A stretch of DNA of 64,000 nucleotides from assembly GCA_948146395.1 (NCBI GenBank), contig OX411545.1, forward strand, positions 24,817,526 through 24,881,525, written 5' to 3'. This document shows positions 49,705 through 61,717 of this stretch, piece by piece. Origin of the DNA: Fragum whitleyi (lineage: Eukaryota; Mollusca; Bivalvia; Cardiida; Cardiidae). Within the stretch, counting starts at the first letter, position 1. Every line of letters begins with the position of its first letter. The notes under the pieces are model-generated. The model had not been told where the DNA came from and did not search any database. It saw only the letters and a list, made by a program, of their open reading frames with translations. Position numbers and translations under genes: made by a program.

Positions 49705-50027
49705 GAGGGCTCAGTAAAACACTATTGTAAGTGCCTAGTGTTGGGCTGAGCCCTCTAATTGAAAGTGCTTATACATATTGGGGTATAATTTTCAACTAGG
49801 ATTTGATTTTTTTCCACAGAAGAAAATTTGGTCATATTTTATTATGCAGAGCCCAAGCCTAGTATTGAAGATATCTACATTAATGAGCAGACTTGATATG
49901 ACTGAAAGATTGTGAAAAGTGCATTAATCTGTTCACTTTAGAACGAAACTCTTCCAAAACTTCATGTTTTCAACTAGAGGGCTCAGCCCAACACTAGGCA
50001 CTTACAATAGTGTTTTACTGAGCCCTC
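49705..50027. mobile_element. MITE with 53-bp perfect terminal inverted repeats
   Basis: 49705-49757 ('gagggctcagtaaaacacta' onward) and 49975-50027 are exact reverse complements. Each arm is itself bounded by 'gagggctcag' and 'ctgagccctc', a palindrome within the repeat. Perfect identity suggests recent movement or gene conversion. Confidence 0.8.
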
Positions 50028-50425
50028 AAATTAAGTTTTTCATATTGGGAGACTGAAAGTTGAAAATTTTGATATTATGACCATACAATGTTTTTCTACA
50101 ACATTTGCGAACAAGAAAAAATTCTTTGGGCGGAAAAAAATAACGCCGTGTGTCCATTGCTACCTTAAGTAGTACCCCATACCGAAATTTTGAATCAATC
50201 CAATGTTACCATAGGTTTTCAACTCCCGGTATATATTGCGTAAAATTTCTTCTCTTAAGACTGACAACTAAGCGCCTTTTGGTCATAGAAGACACACATT
50301 TCTATGTGTTTTATACGTTATGGAAATTCGGAATTCCCACTTTTGAAGTACAGAGAGCAAAGCTGGTTCTATGAGCTGCATTAAATTCAAGAGAGACAGT
50401 GCTATGAGATAGTAGTTTGCATATT

Positions 50426-51391
50426 TCACTTTGTATTAAAATCCAACACAAAGTCTCGACTTCTTGTTTTATGGTGTTGAGGACTACCCATAAATTTCAA
50501 CGCATCAGCAACTTTCTGCCTCGGAAAGAATTCCGAGTACCATTCCGGAGCCGACCGAATACTTCCCGAAGCAATATCTCGGCGTCGCCCGATGTCACTT
50601 GATCCCGATGTTATGGACTCCCTATCGTCGCCGAGCCTTCTTAGAGCTGACAGTTTCCCCATACGGTCTTTACTATATGTCTCTTCTACCCATCGTTTTG
50701 TCGTGTTTCCAAAGTTTAAAGGATGTAACGTACTTGTCTGGTGTTGGTTTTTAGCCGGCATATAATTATCAGGATATCTTGAAATCATTGATTTTAAGTT
50801 GGCAATTTCCGCTTCTCTTCCCGTATTTTGCCGACTATGGTTACTGGCCTTGTAATCAGGGTCCAAGCTTCTCTGAAAGAGCTCAGATGTAACGTCATCA
50901 CAGAGATGAAGTGGGACAGCGCTCTCACCTTTAAGATTCATTCCATATTTCTTCTTGGTCTGGACTCGTTCAATAGACTGAGGTTTAAACACCACTGGGC
51001 GGCCATCAGAGTTATCCCCACTTGGCCCCTGTACCATGTCTCTGTGATCCAACGTTAGGAATTTACCGTCGTAATATTTTGGCGCGTTTCTCTGCATAGG
51101 CATCATCGTGTATTCGTTTCGTGGATATGTATCCGGAAGGTTTCGTTGATACGGTCTTTCGGTGGGTCTGGAACTCAAACTCCAGACGCCCTTACCCACA
51201 CTGGCATTCTGACCCTGCATCCGTGCCGTGTTTATAAAGCTGTCCATGTTGGATGAATGTATAGAACTCAGGTTTGAAATTTGCTTAATGCCATTGTTGA
51301 ATCTTTGACTTTGTCCAAATCGATCTGGGCGATTTTGTCGAGATAGCCTTTCATTGTGAATTTGTCTTGTGTGCTCTTTTATCGCCTCCAT
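50426..51391 (-). CDS. Uncharacterised 321-residue protein, single exon
   Basis: A 322-codon ORF including stop, with an in-frame TAA upstream of its ATG, so the start is well bounded. I do not recognise the family. The protein is polar and basic, rich in Ser, Asn, Arg and Gln, with no signal peptide or membrane segment and much likely disorder. More ordered-looking stretches are KYYDGKFLTLDHRDMVQGP near the middle, LHLCDDVTSELFQRSLDPDY after it, and APEWYSEFFPRQKVADALKF near the C-terminus. GC content is higher than in the flanks, supporting real coding. It converges on ADH5 and lies in the same orientation as the caspase. A cytoskeletal or ciliary scaffold is conceivable, but nothing in the sequence establishes it. 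Further exons are possible. Confidence 0.75.
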   Translation of the reverse strand: MEAIKEHTRQIHNERLSRQNRPDRFGQSQRFNNGIKQISNLSSIHSSNMDSFINTARMQGQNASVGKGVWSLSSRPTERPYQRNLPDTYPRNEYTMMPMQRNAPKYYDGKFLTLDHRDMVQGPSGDNSDGRPVVFKPQSIERVQTKKKYGMNLKGESAVPLHLCDDVTSELFQRSLDPDYKASNHSRQNTGREAEIANLKSMISRYPDNYMPAKNQHQTSTLHPLNFGNTTKRWVEETYSKDRMGKLSALRRLGDDRESITSGSSDIGRRRDIASGSIRSAPEWYSEFFPRQKVADALKFMGSPQHHKTRSRDFVLDFNTK

Positions 51392-52072
51392 TTTAAGGAA
51401 TAATGACCAATAAACAGATTATCTCATAGATAATGATTTTCCAAGAAAAGAAGTTGAAACAAATGGCATGGTTTTTTCGTTTAAGAGTATTCTACGATAT
51501 ATGCCAGTGTTGAAAGATTTGGTCGCCACTGTATTTGTTTCCTTTTGTATAACATCAGTTCTACATGGAAAAACTTTTTAAAAGTAGAAAACAGTCACTT
51601 CTATAGACGAAGATCAATTCGTTTAAAAAATATCCTTATTCATAGACACTTGTTTCACTGATTTGATCACTCTGTTACCGCTTGGCCAAACATAACTTAG
51701 ACCCTTTCTTAGATTGGCAAATGCCTAATATTTCAATCCGAAATCGAAATAACCAATTTATATTCTTGATTATTTTTAACAGCATTGGCAATGGCAAATA
51801 ATTTCTAGCTTGTGCTTGATTAAATGAAAGGTAAATGATTTTACTAGTAAATAATTGTTCTACAGTGACACCAAGGGGCATATTGCTCTGCCGTGATTTG
51901 ACTACATATCGTTGACCTGGTCTATTTTTTATAGAATTTATTGAATACGTACCTATCGAAGTTCAAACTCAAAAAAATATTTCAAATAGAAATTTTAAGA
52001 TCGGTCTTGAAAGAATTATTTCCAGCATTTTTTTTTCTTTTAAGATATTTATTGGGGGTTAAAGATAGTATA
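51392..52072. other. Likely upstream region of the 321-residue gene
   Basis: AT-rich with no recognised repeat or exon. It would contain the promoter and 5' UTR of the minus-strand gene. Confidence 0.35.
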
Positions 52073-52400
52073 ATACAAAGTGACCAAAAACCTTGTCACA
52101 ATGTATGAATACGCGAAGCGGATTCATACTTGAGTGTGATTAGGTATTTAGTTTCATGCCTCCATTAACTTAACAAATGCTTTCTTCATATCTTACAATT
52201 AAATATCATGAAGCAAAAATGTAAATATTTCTTCAAATGGGGCAGATCTTTCGGGACTACTTTTGCAGAAACTGACCAAATAGCTGCTTTCTAAAAATTA
52301 AGTACATCGGGGAATGAAACTAATTTTTCAGCCAATTAGATTGCACAAAATTTGAAGAAATCAAACGAAATTCAACCATATTTTACCGGAAAATCAGTGG
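52073..52400. repeat. Inverted repeat around 'gaatacgcgaagcgg', copy 2
   Basis: Same motif order as 48165-48345. At 52400-52870 there is a partial 'agcagcagcggggctattgt' composite-repeat fragment from about 52625. Confidence 0.55.
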
Positions 52401-52872
52401 GAAGGGTCATTGCTAAAAGTTGAAACAATAGATACGAAATACGATACATATCGCGCTTATGATTTAAAAGAAATTGCGTCTGTTTTAATTGTGATGGCCC
52501 ATTGAACAACACTTCCCTTTAACTCATATAAAAATGCCCGTTTAAGGTGAAAGGTTTTGCCGAAGTTATATGATACTACTGTTTTGTATCATCTTTTATT
52601 TGTTTCATAAAATGAATGAAAATTTGGGTAAGCAGCAGCGGGGCTATTGTATTTGAATGCTGTCCGTCGTGAGTTCGTGCGTCTGTCCATTTACCAGTTC
52701 TGTAACCATTTATTCTGCAATTACAGGTCAGAATTCATCCAAACTTCACAGGATTGGTCTTTGGGACATGCTTTTTCAGATTTTTTTTCATTAAATTCTG
52801 ATCGGTCTGAAAACAAGGGTTCTATGGGATATCGAGTTACCAAAATAAATGTCCCCTATGGTGAAATAGAAA

Positions 52873-53298
52873 ACTACAGCTAGTTAAATCGTGAAATTGA
52901 CCTTCATCTCAATCAAAACCATCCTAAATCGCTCACTCAGTATTCCATTCATTCATTCCAAACACTCACTCAAACCATTCAAAAACGCTCCAAACTCAAT
53001 GAAAAGCATATAACAACAACTTCGTTCGAAATAAAAATAGCTTGGAAAAAAATCTGGATTTCACTGAATTTATTGAAATTGTAAGCGTCTGATTAGATCT
53101 TGAAGAAATAGGAAGCTACTTATAGAACATATATGCACCTTTTTAGGGAGGTAATTAATATCGCTAATTTTGTTCATCGTGAACAAAAGTTGCGATATTG
53201 GATTACCTTCCATTAAATTCACCAAAAACTCGCTCCACAAACTCATTCAATATCATTCCAAAATCATTCATCTTGTCAATTTTACGATGTTCTTAACT
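52873..53298. mobile_element. TIR MITE, family A copy 4 (inverted)
   Basis: 'ctacagctagttaaatcgtg' at the left and 'gtcaattttacgatgttctt' at the right; interior 'ttttgttcatcgtgaacaaa' hairpin as in the other copies. 53299-53887 shows nothing recognised apart from a short CA run at 53515. Confidence 0.6.
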
Positions 53299-53887
53299 AT
53301 ATCTTCTCTGACACTTCAGGTCAATTTTCAGCCAAACTTGAACATGCTCTTTCGAAAATTGTCCCAAATGGCGATAATTAAAAGAATCTCCTCCGAAGCT
53401 ACTGTTCAGAAATCAACCGAAGCTCATTGGAATGATGCTAAGGAGATGTTCTTCCAGATTTCCTAGGTAAATTCTGATTTGCCTTTCGTCATAGGCTCTT
53501 TTGGCTCTCGAGTCACACACACACACAAAAAAAAACGTTCCATGCATTGAAATATGAAAAAAATCATCTCTGAAATTAATTATTGGATATGAATGAATTT
53601 TTGTCTGTAATCTTCTGGACCTCTCTCAGGTTTAATCGTACATTAATTCATGGATTTACATGAATATCTAAGGAAGTGTTGCTCATCATTTGACTATTTA
53701 CAAAAAGCTGTATGGCGATATTATTCTGCGTCATGGAAAAAAAAAAAGATTCCCATGTAAATTTACTTCTAAACATGATTCCTTCAAATTTTATGAATGT
53801 TTTTTTGAAGTTTTCATGGGATATTCTTTATCATTAGGCCAATGCACATACTGTGGCTGTTTAGCCGTATGATCATGATGATATGAG

Positions 53888-54122
53888 CCTGTGCGTGACA
53901 ATTCCAACATTTTCATGTGTGCGTGATGGAAAGACGTCAAGAAGCACAGACACTCACGAAGTGCATTAAAATTAATTTTGGGTTTTGAATAGTGATTTAA
54001 AGCCCTTAGTCATCTATTGAGCGCTTAGTTAAGACCCTGATCAGACTGTGCGGCTGCACAGACTGATCTGAGTCTAAACATTTCGCAAATTTGAAATTGT
54101 TGGAAATGTCGTGCACAGGCTC
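53888..54122. mobile_element. TIR MITE family B, copy
   Basis: Ends 'gcctgtgcgtgacaattcca' and 'tggaaatgtcgtgcacaggc' are inverted repeats. The interior includes 'agactgtgcggctgcacaga'. Confidence 0.65.
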
Positions 54123-54484
54123 ATAATATTAATGGAAAAGGAGCAGTCGTGAAAAGTTCCTTGTTTAACATAAAGCCTCCTACTTTTAACGATGCATTTT
54201 CCTGAAGCTTTAAATTGTTGTTCCTCATTATTTAATGCTTGCATTAACTCTGCACGGCGATATGATGCCACGACACAGAAAAAAATGGGCCTTTGTGATG
54301 TAAAATTCGATGTTTTCACAACTCTTCGTACACGAACACATCTGCAATAAAGTTTCATATAGTGACTCTCATTATGTTACCCTTCCTGCATTATTTTGGT
54401 TTTATGATATGCCTTAACTTTCTTTATGACTTTTAATGATAATCTCATTACAAACTATATAGATCTCTAACTTAACACCAAATA

Positions 54485-54725
54485 AGTCTGTGCGTGACAT
54501 TTTCAACGATTTCAAATGCGTACAAAGCAAAAACTCTGGCCAGTCTGTGCATCCGCACAGTCTGACTAGAGTCTTCACTATGCAATTTGAAGATAGATAA
54601 GATCGTAAATATATCCGTAGATAGTTTGACAATTTTCTGGTTAGACTATAAAACTGACTGGGCTGCTTAATGTTTCCACTTCACAGAGATGTCAAATTGT
54701 TGGAAATGTCGCGCACGGGATCAAT
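54485..54725. mobile_element. TIR MITE family B, uninterrupted copy
   Basis: Ends 'tctgtgcgtgacattttcaa' and 'attgttggaaatgtcgcgca'. It serves as the empty-site reference for the hAT insertion at 44013-44497. Confidence 0.7.
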
Positions 54726-54926
54726 AATTATTTTCATATTGACCCTTGTAGACTTTCGTTATTCATTAACTTTTCAAGTTATAAAAAAGAAATTAGATTT
54801 CATAAACTAATGTCACACTGTACATGTGTACAGGTCGATCTTTGTCTATACCTCCTACAAGAGCTGGATTTTTCCGGGTTCAGCAAGACTATCGTTAATA
54901 TGTTATCAATCAAATAAGAAAAGAAA

Positions 54927-55325
54927 GTGCCAGTCCGATATGCTCAGTCGGTACACCATCGGATTCAAAACTATTTGAGGCCGATCGCATGGGTTTGATT
55001 CCCGGCCTGGCACACTAACGAATTAATTGTCTTTCGGAAGAGACGTTAAACCTAAGTTCCGTGAGACGGTTCTTTACACCGAGCACGTTAGATAACAACG
55101 GCGGGTGTCAGCAGTAATTTTGTCATGTATCCTTGCACTATCTCCCGTAACAACTAACAGTCTATGGCGGATAGCATCGCTTATAGATCCGCAAGAGTGA
55201 GGTTAGAGAAACCGTCATCTCCTATCATTTTCAATGTAAAATTGACCTTTGAAGACTCAATTGAATTGCTGGTCTATATATGGGCATATGCTACGAAAGC
55301 GATAATAAATAAACTGAAATAAACA
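54927..55325 (+). mobile_element. tRNA-derived SINE of a second family
   Basis: The head at 54927-55015 has a 7-bp terminal stem (GTGCCAG with CTGGCAC), box A 'tatgctcagtcggta' and box B 'ggtttgattcc'. A body of about 300 bp includes 'ttcggaagagacgttaaacc' and ends in AT-rich 'aataaataaac'. 55326-56400 has no recognised gene; a short SINE-tail fragment lies at about 55925-55970. Confidence 0.7.
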
Positions 55326-56402
55326 AAAGAGAAGAATGTCGCCAGGGCAAAGCCTTTTATTAGAAGTAAGCAAATAAAATTAATAAATAAAAATCTTAGA
55401 TAAATTAAAACAGAATCGCAAAACAAATGATATTTTAAGAATGTGTTAAAAATCTAAAAGAAGCAACGATATTCGGCAGTTGCTGAAGACAGATTTTCTG
55501 ATTTACGATATTCATAAGCTACTTGACTAACCCATTTCACACGATCCCAACTTTTGATGGCCCTGAATAAAAAATGGTTCTAGAATATAATGTGGGTTTT
55601 AAGGCTACATTCTATTCTTCCCCAAAAGAAAGTTGCTTTTTATAAACCCCTCTTCAAGTATACAATTTTGTCGTCTACACTTCTTCGAAATTCAATCAGC
55701 CCTAAGCGTTGTCTTCTGGTAATGCGTTAAATATAGTTTGATATGGAAATAGAAGTCCTGAAGTTTAGTTTAGTTAAAAATATTTAAAATGCTACATATA
55801 CTACAAACTGAAAAATAAAAAAAAAAATGAAAAAGTAGAACAAAAGCATATACGCATGTAGATGTACTTTCGTGAATATATGTGACTAGGGATATTTATC
55901 TATTTATTTATATCGAATTTATTTAATGGGGTTTTACGCCGCTTTCAACATTTTTCAGTTATATCGCCTTACATTGAACATGCATGTCTTGTTAAAGATT
56001 CGAAAATGTGATCCGTTTCGCAAAATAAAAAACAACAAAAAAAACCCCAACCAATTTGTAACTCCGCGAAATCAATTTCTGAAAAAAAAATCAGGGCCAA
56101 AGACGGGATCTCATTAAAGCACAAGGTAAAATGATCATCCTAGATAATATCAATGACAAAAAGTAAATATATTTCGACCCTGATCAGTCTACGCATTTCG
56201 CGCAGTCCAAGTTCAAAATGACAATTCATCATCATAGTGCTTTGACAATTAAGAACTTAAGACATATATATATTAGGGCTGTATAGTATATTAAAACATT
56301 GCGTATATGAATGTTTAATCTCAGAACAAATCTAAGACAATTAATCAATAGAGTACTTAATAAAAAGAAAGTTAGTAAATGTAAAAAGTAATAAAACAAC
56401 TA

Positions 56403-56545
56403 ATGTCATGTCCTGCGTTCAGGATGACAAAACGGTGCGAACAGCTAGCCAATTATACCCCCCTTTGCACACAAATGCTCGTGCAAAGCGGGGTATACTT
56501 GGCTTACTGTTTGCAACGCTTTGTCATCCTGAACGCTGAACATTT
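56403..56545. repeat. Foldback MITE, copy 2
   Basis: 'ctgcgttcaggatgacaaaa' pairs with 'cgctttgtcatcctgaacgc', and inside 'tataccccc...ggggtata' adds further pairing. Same family as 13840-13960. Confidence 0.75.
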
Positions 56546-57116
56546 TCTGACGTACCCTTTTTTCCAGATTATATACAATTTATGGTGTTGTTGCAAGTAA
56601 AATTTCTTTTCTAGCATGGATACACAATGTAGGCATATATAATACTATTCTTTGAAACAAATACTGTCTACCGACGGCTGGCACTTTACGAACATAATCT
56701 CAAATGCTACATGTATTTGATAAAAAGCGAAATATAGTCCTTGAAAAGACATTATGTCAATTACCAGACGCCCAGTTCGGATTAGTTCAATTAGAAAGAA
56801 TATCCAGATGATAATTAAGTTTATAACTTCGTCTTCCTTGGTAGGTAACATTGCAACAAGCACAAAGATGAATGTCCTGAGTTCAGGAAACAAAAGCGCG
56901 TTTGCCCCCTCCCCCGCCCCAAATTTGAAAGAGACGTTGATTAGATTTGCCTCTTCGGGTAATGCATGATACAATTTCTGAGTCCCTAACATGAACACAA
57001 GACTTGTTTAAAGAGTATGAGTTAAATCTTGGATTCCGTCGACAAAACGTAAAACCATATTTGGCACTTGTTCCATAGATATCCACTAATGTAATCCATA
57101 ATACTACTTGATAATT

Positions 57117-57793
57117 CTACAATGCCATATTATGAAATCTCTTAACCCAGGGAGAACCGCTCACTTTTGACTGGAATATCACATCCTTGTCAAGTTTATG
57201 TTCAATCACAGGTATCGCCTTTTTCTTGTCCAGTTCAAAATTACTCGGTGTGTTGGTTTCTCTACGAGACATAACCGCTGCTACTTTGGTCAGTAAACTC
57301 AGAAAACTCTTTGGATACTTCATGTTGTGTGACATCAAGATTTGGTGCAAATAGTCGATCATCCAGGAGCCATCGGAGGCGTTTCTCCAAGCAAACATAC
57401 CCTGTGGTATTGCATACATCACCAACATATCGTTACTACATTTTAGAGAAGGCATGTCATCGTCCGTTTGTGGGCGTGTTATATTGTCTGAAGTCCCGCC
57501 TAGTTTTGGATTGAATGGAACACTTGATATGGTATAGTTGCTTCTTATTTGAGACATTGGTTGTGTTGATCCTATGTTACTTCTAGGAGCGTAGAACTGT
57601 GGCCTGGTGGGTATCTGATGGGGTCCAACGTATCTTTGTTGACCGTAGCTAGTGTAACTTGATTGGGTTTGAGTAGAGGGTTGTCCTGTATATTGCACTT
57701 GCCCCATTCTGTATTGGCCCGCCCAGGAATCGCCTCCAGGTCTTGTGTCGTATTCATCCACAGATTCCTTTTTGCGTCGAAGCAAATCCTGAC
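57117..57793 (-). CDS. Caspase exon 2: linker and p10
   Basis: The acceptor 'tatacattgcag' (- strand) precedes a GT that completes the Gly of QACRG. The exon then encodes QDLLRRKKESVDEYDT, a low-complexity Gln/Tyr/Ser region, the TDDDMPSLK segment that usually lies near the p10 cleavage site, and p10 ending in KRFHNMAL. Confidence 0.92.
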
Positions 57794-60700
57794 CTGCAAT
57801 GTATACATGTAAAACATATAAACCTAAATATTTTTATGATAATACAAAATTATCGAAGCATGCCGCTCATCTAATGAATTTAGTAGGAATAGACTTGTCA
57901 TTTTACATATACATGTACATGTACCTTTAATCAAAATTACGAACAACAAGCCCTTGAAAATTTGTGAAATAATCAAATCCGGCCCTAGAACGACAATCCT
58001 AATTTAATTCAACTTTAAAACTGAAGGATCTTTGAAAAGTGTTACATCTGAAATATTGGCGACTAGGATTCAGTCTAAAACATACTTAGCCTTATGGTAT
58101 GTCCAATGTGCTCATAATTTGAATTCGATTCAAGGAACGTTTTGATGTCACTAATTAAATTATCGAATGCACAAAATACCTGTCTCCGTGGTTATATCTG
58201 TCCGATCTCTCGATCTAGGGTACAAAACAAAGACATCTGAACCATGGTCAAGCTTCTCTCCTGTGGAAAAAAAGAGGATATTGAATGAGTGGTCATTGAA
58301 TACCGAATTTATCAAACGAGTCATCTATAAACACATAAAAACGAGGCTACGCCGAGTTTTTATCTGTTTAAGATGACGAGTTTAATGAATTCGGTATTTT
58401 ATGAGCACAAATTTGATATTCTATTTATAATATGACCCGAAATTTTGCGAAAAATCGTCAAAATTCTTGAAATTCAACACATCAATTTTCCGCGAAACTT
58501 ATAACGCCGTTTAAACTGACGTCACAATATATAGATTGTGACGTCATTTTCGCGGTTACAAAATAGCGTTGCCATTCGCTTTGAGCTCATTTGCATAGTT
58601 ATTCCACTAGTGTAATAACACCCATGTAATATCAAAAATGTTCAACGGGTTTATTTCTCTCCCGCGACGTCGGTCATATTATAAAGTAATATAATCAACA
58701 TGGGCTGTAGTTAGACCGTCATTCAAATCGGAAGAGTAAAATATTACCAAAACATTTCAATTTGTCTGTGCACAGCGTAAGAAGATATATATACTCACGA
58801 GAAATGAAAACGCACCACCTGATTTTTTTCTCGTATAATTACATGTATTTAATGTAGCAAAAAGTCAGACATGAAATTAACCAATGTAAATGAATTTGTA
58901 ATGAACCATTTACTAATGTTAAAGTAAGCTCGGAAACGGTCGAAGGTTTTTGGACATATGACTTAACAAAAAAGTTAAAAATAGTTAAACTTATATGTGC
59001 AAAGTTGGATTGCAAACCCTTTCTGTCGTTTGACTTTTGGTAACATAACCTCTAGCCCAGTAGAAAATCTAGCTATCACTTTGTGGAATTAATGCAATTA
59101 AAAACTTGTTTCGAAAATACAATTAAATGAGCAAGTCAAAATGGCCTTTTTAATGACTACCAAACAAACAGCGACGTCTTATGGTTGATGTTAAGACATG
59201 CAATGCCTACATGTTCCTTTATAGGTGATAGACGTTAAAAGGGAGTCGATTGAAAATTTTTATAATCTAGGACAGTTTGTGCAGGTTTTGTGTGTAGTGC
59301 GTTTTCATTGCGCTTGAGTATACATGTTTAATTGTCGTTATTTGCTCGTTCTTGTTGTCATTACAAACTGATAAAAAAGAAAGCATATCATTTCGTATAT
59401 CTTTCAAAAAGCGTTTATAAGAAATAATAAAATGGATAAATCGACGAACTTGTTCATTGCAAATGCAGCTGGAGTTAATTTTCCTATTTCAATCTAGATT
59501 TATCTAGTGTCATGCAAATGCCGTTTTGTACAGAATTCAAAAATACGCAACAAGTATTGTAGACTTTAAGCAGCTAAAATCTAAACAACCCTTATGGTGT
59601 CCATGTTGAAGTTTTCATTTAGATATTATTTTATATAACCATTAAGAAATCAAAATTCAAATTCGTCTGAAAATAAGTACAGAAAAATAGCGTACATCTC
59701 AGAAGATTGAAGCTACCATCCCGTTTTAACCCTTTCCTGTTTTACAAAATTTTAGACCTGTCCAAATTCAAAGGTTTTGCAGAGGAAAATTAAAAGTTGA
59801 TTTAATTTGAAAAATAACCATTCAGTAGGGTAGAAAATAGTGTGGAAAAAGAAGAAATTGCTTGTCAGAAGCAATTTCTTCTTTTTTCACAATGTTTTCT
59901 CAATCATAAAATCATAGGCACGTAAAAAGCAGGGATTAAACAGCAAAGGGTTAATATAAGATAGTGGTGGACAACTAATGCCAACTAACATCGAATTAGG
60001 AAGGAATTGCATGTGCATTAAAACATTTGTTCTTTGCTGATTTTTATTCTCCTGTCACTTTGGTACCTAAAAACTATTGTTCATTCCACTAAATTATAAT
60101 AGACATTTCGTTGTCAGAAATGTTGAATATCTATTTTTTACGAGTTTGGTAACTCTTCACATAAGACCCAGTGACTTTTGTCTCTCAGGCCTTTTGTGAA
60201 TCCCTTTGAAATGTCCAGAAACTAGAGATTTGTTTGTCTTCCTTTAAGACAGTAATGAATCTTATTTTTTTTTTTCTTTTTAATTTATTTCTTTAAGAGA
60301 GATGATTAATTTTCTAATACCTCGACAAGCTTGTATAAAGAAAATCTTTGGTTTCCCTTTAAGTGATGGACAGTTTTTGTCGTTGAACATCTTGAGGATG
60401 GTACTTGTAAATATAAGGAGATCATCTGCGCATACGAGGGCGTGGTCTAATTTCCCGCCCATTGAAGGATTCCTCTGTTCAAATCCATGTGTACTTATCA
60501 TGAATATAAAACAATCACATTTTGAATGATCGACAGCTTGGATTTCGGATAAAAGAGACAGTGTTTGGTTTCGAGTTAGATTTCGGTCCTTCTTATAATT
60601 GAAAAGCCTGAATCCGAATTTACGGGCAATTTCATTCATTTTGGTCAAGTCCCAGTGCGCCCCTTCTCTGCTTGATTGACGAATAAACCGATCGTTGACG

Positions 60701-61524
60701 ATATTTACTAAATATCCACGCTCGGGATAGGTAAAATTGTACACATCAGGGTTGACAATAGCTTCATGTCTCTTTCTGTATTTAGCACTTGGGTGGCTTT
60801 GAGCATTCGTTTGACATGGATACGGTGAGGGTCTATTTGTTTCTTTTTGTAGTTTGTCGTACAACTGAACACTTTCATTTATAATTTGTTGATATTTGTC
60901 ACCAGAAGCATCCTTTCTGTAGATCGTTTGACCGCTTTGAACACCGGTATTTAATTTAGCTGTTGTCCTTGTATTAGTTGAGGCATTTGTAATAAAGGGA
61001 ACCCTAGAAGCAGTATTCGGTGATATCAATGAGTTTTTGGGAGTCACCGACTCATTATTCACAGCTTCTTTGTAACTTTCTTGTCGTTTTAAATGTCGTC
61101 CCCGTTTATCTTCCTGCGACTTTGAACGTTTGTAGCCCTTTTCTTTATATTTACTCCCTCTGAATTTTCCTTCACTAAGCGTTCTTTTCAAACGTTTTAA
61201 CATGTTCCCTTTGCGCGTTTCTGTATCAGAGAATCCATACGTTTCGGTATCTTCGTTTTCGGTCAGTTGTTTCGATCTCACACCAGAACAACTGGTGATC
61301 CATTTTAATAGACCGTCCATATCATCTTCGACATTAAAACTCAGGCGATGTCTGTAATCTCTTGAGTCTTTGGGGTCGGCATGGCTTCCTGTGACATTTA
61401 CCTGTAACAAGTTCTTATTTAGTTCTGTGAATATCCCGTCTCCCTCATTAGGCCCTCTCTGTAAGACCCGTGCGTCTGAAGTGTCTGTGTTCCTTTCACT
61501 TGATTCCATCTCAGATAGATCCAT
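57117..61524 (-). CDS. Caspase with long prodomain and extended p20-p10 linker, two exons
   Basis: Cysteine protease of apoptosis or innate immunity that cleaves after Asp. Joining 61524-60321 to 57793-57117 gives 1881 nt, 626 residues, with an intron in phase 1 inside the QACRG|Q active-site region. Residues 1 to about 255 form a polar prodomain with a Lys/Arg-rich patch and no visible CARD or DED. p20 starts near 260 (RGYLVNIVND) and has catalytic His about 346 in ISTHGFE (THG where SHG is usual) and Cys 400 in FFIQACRG. A linker of about 120 residues, rich in Gln, Tyr, Ser and Pro, precedes p10, which begins near 524 (MLVMYAIPQG, substrate-binding AWRNASDGSW). The start is fixed by an in-frame TAA two codons upstream. 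The subtype (initiator or executioner) cannot be settled from sequence. Confidence 0.92.
58278..58690. repeat. 410-bp dispersed repeat, copy 2
   Basis: High similarity to 3757-4170 in the same orientation, including 'acgaggctacgccgagtttt' and 'tgacgtcattttcgcggtta'. Confidence 0.7.
59730..59950 (+). mobile_element. piggyBac-type MITE, 221 bp, copy 5
   Basis: TTAA at 59726-59729 and 59951-59954, ends ccctttcctg and cagcaaaggg, central hairpin 'gaagaaattgcttgtcagaa' with its complement. Confidence 0.85.
60321..61524 (-). CDS. Caspase exon 1: prodomain and p20
   Basis: Encodes residues 1-401 and the first base of codon 402. The donor CGAG|gtatta falls directly after the QACR codons. Reading through the donor gives a spurious 13-residue tail to a stop at 60280, which is intronic. 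Confidence 0.92.
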
Positions 61525-61717
61525 TACTTATCCGGCTTAATTTTTGTAGTAGGTTTATTTGAGTTTACTTGAACACTTTGGCGACATTACGATCTGCGTG
61601 AAATACTGTTTCTTTCGATATAGCTCTACTTTTCCATTTGGCCTGCGAAATAGAAGAATTGATAAAAACTTAATACATGCGTATAGATGCCCAAGATTAA
61701 GCGAGAAGTATGACTCT

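Larger units (their letters stand above)
57794..60320 (-). other. Caspase intron
   Basis: GT-AG on the - strand. It contains the second copy of the 410-bp repeat (58278-58690) and a 221-bp TTAA MITE (59730-59950). The remaining sequence has no recognised feature. Confidence 0.8.

Noticed and set aside
54927..55015. tRNA gene
   Set aside because: It is followed by a long SINE body and the predicted anticodon arm is irregular.
56645..56998. 117-codon - strand ORF with hydrophobic segment
   Set aside because: It lies just downstream of the caspase stop, probably in the 3' UTR; no independent evidence for a gene.
60280..60320. Read-through C-terminus of caspase exon 1
   Set aside because: A consensus donor falls at the QACRG codons and the p10 exon joins in frame, so these bases are intron.
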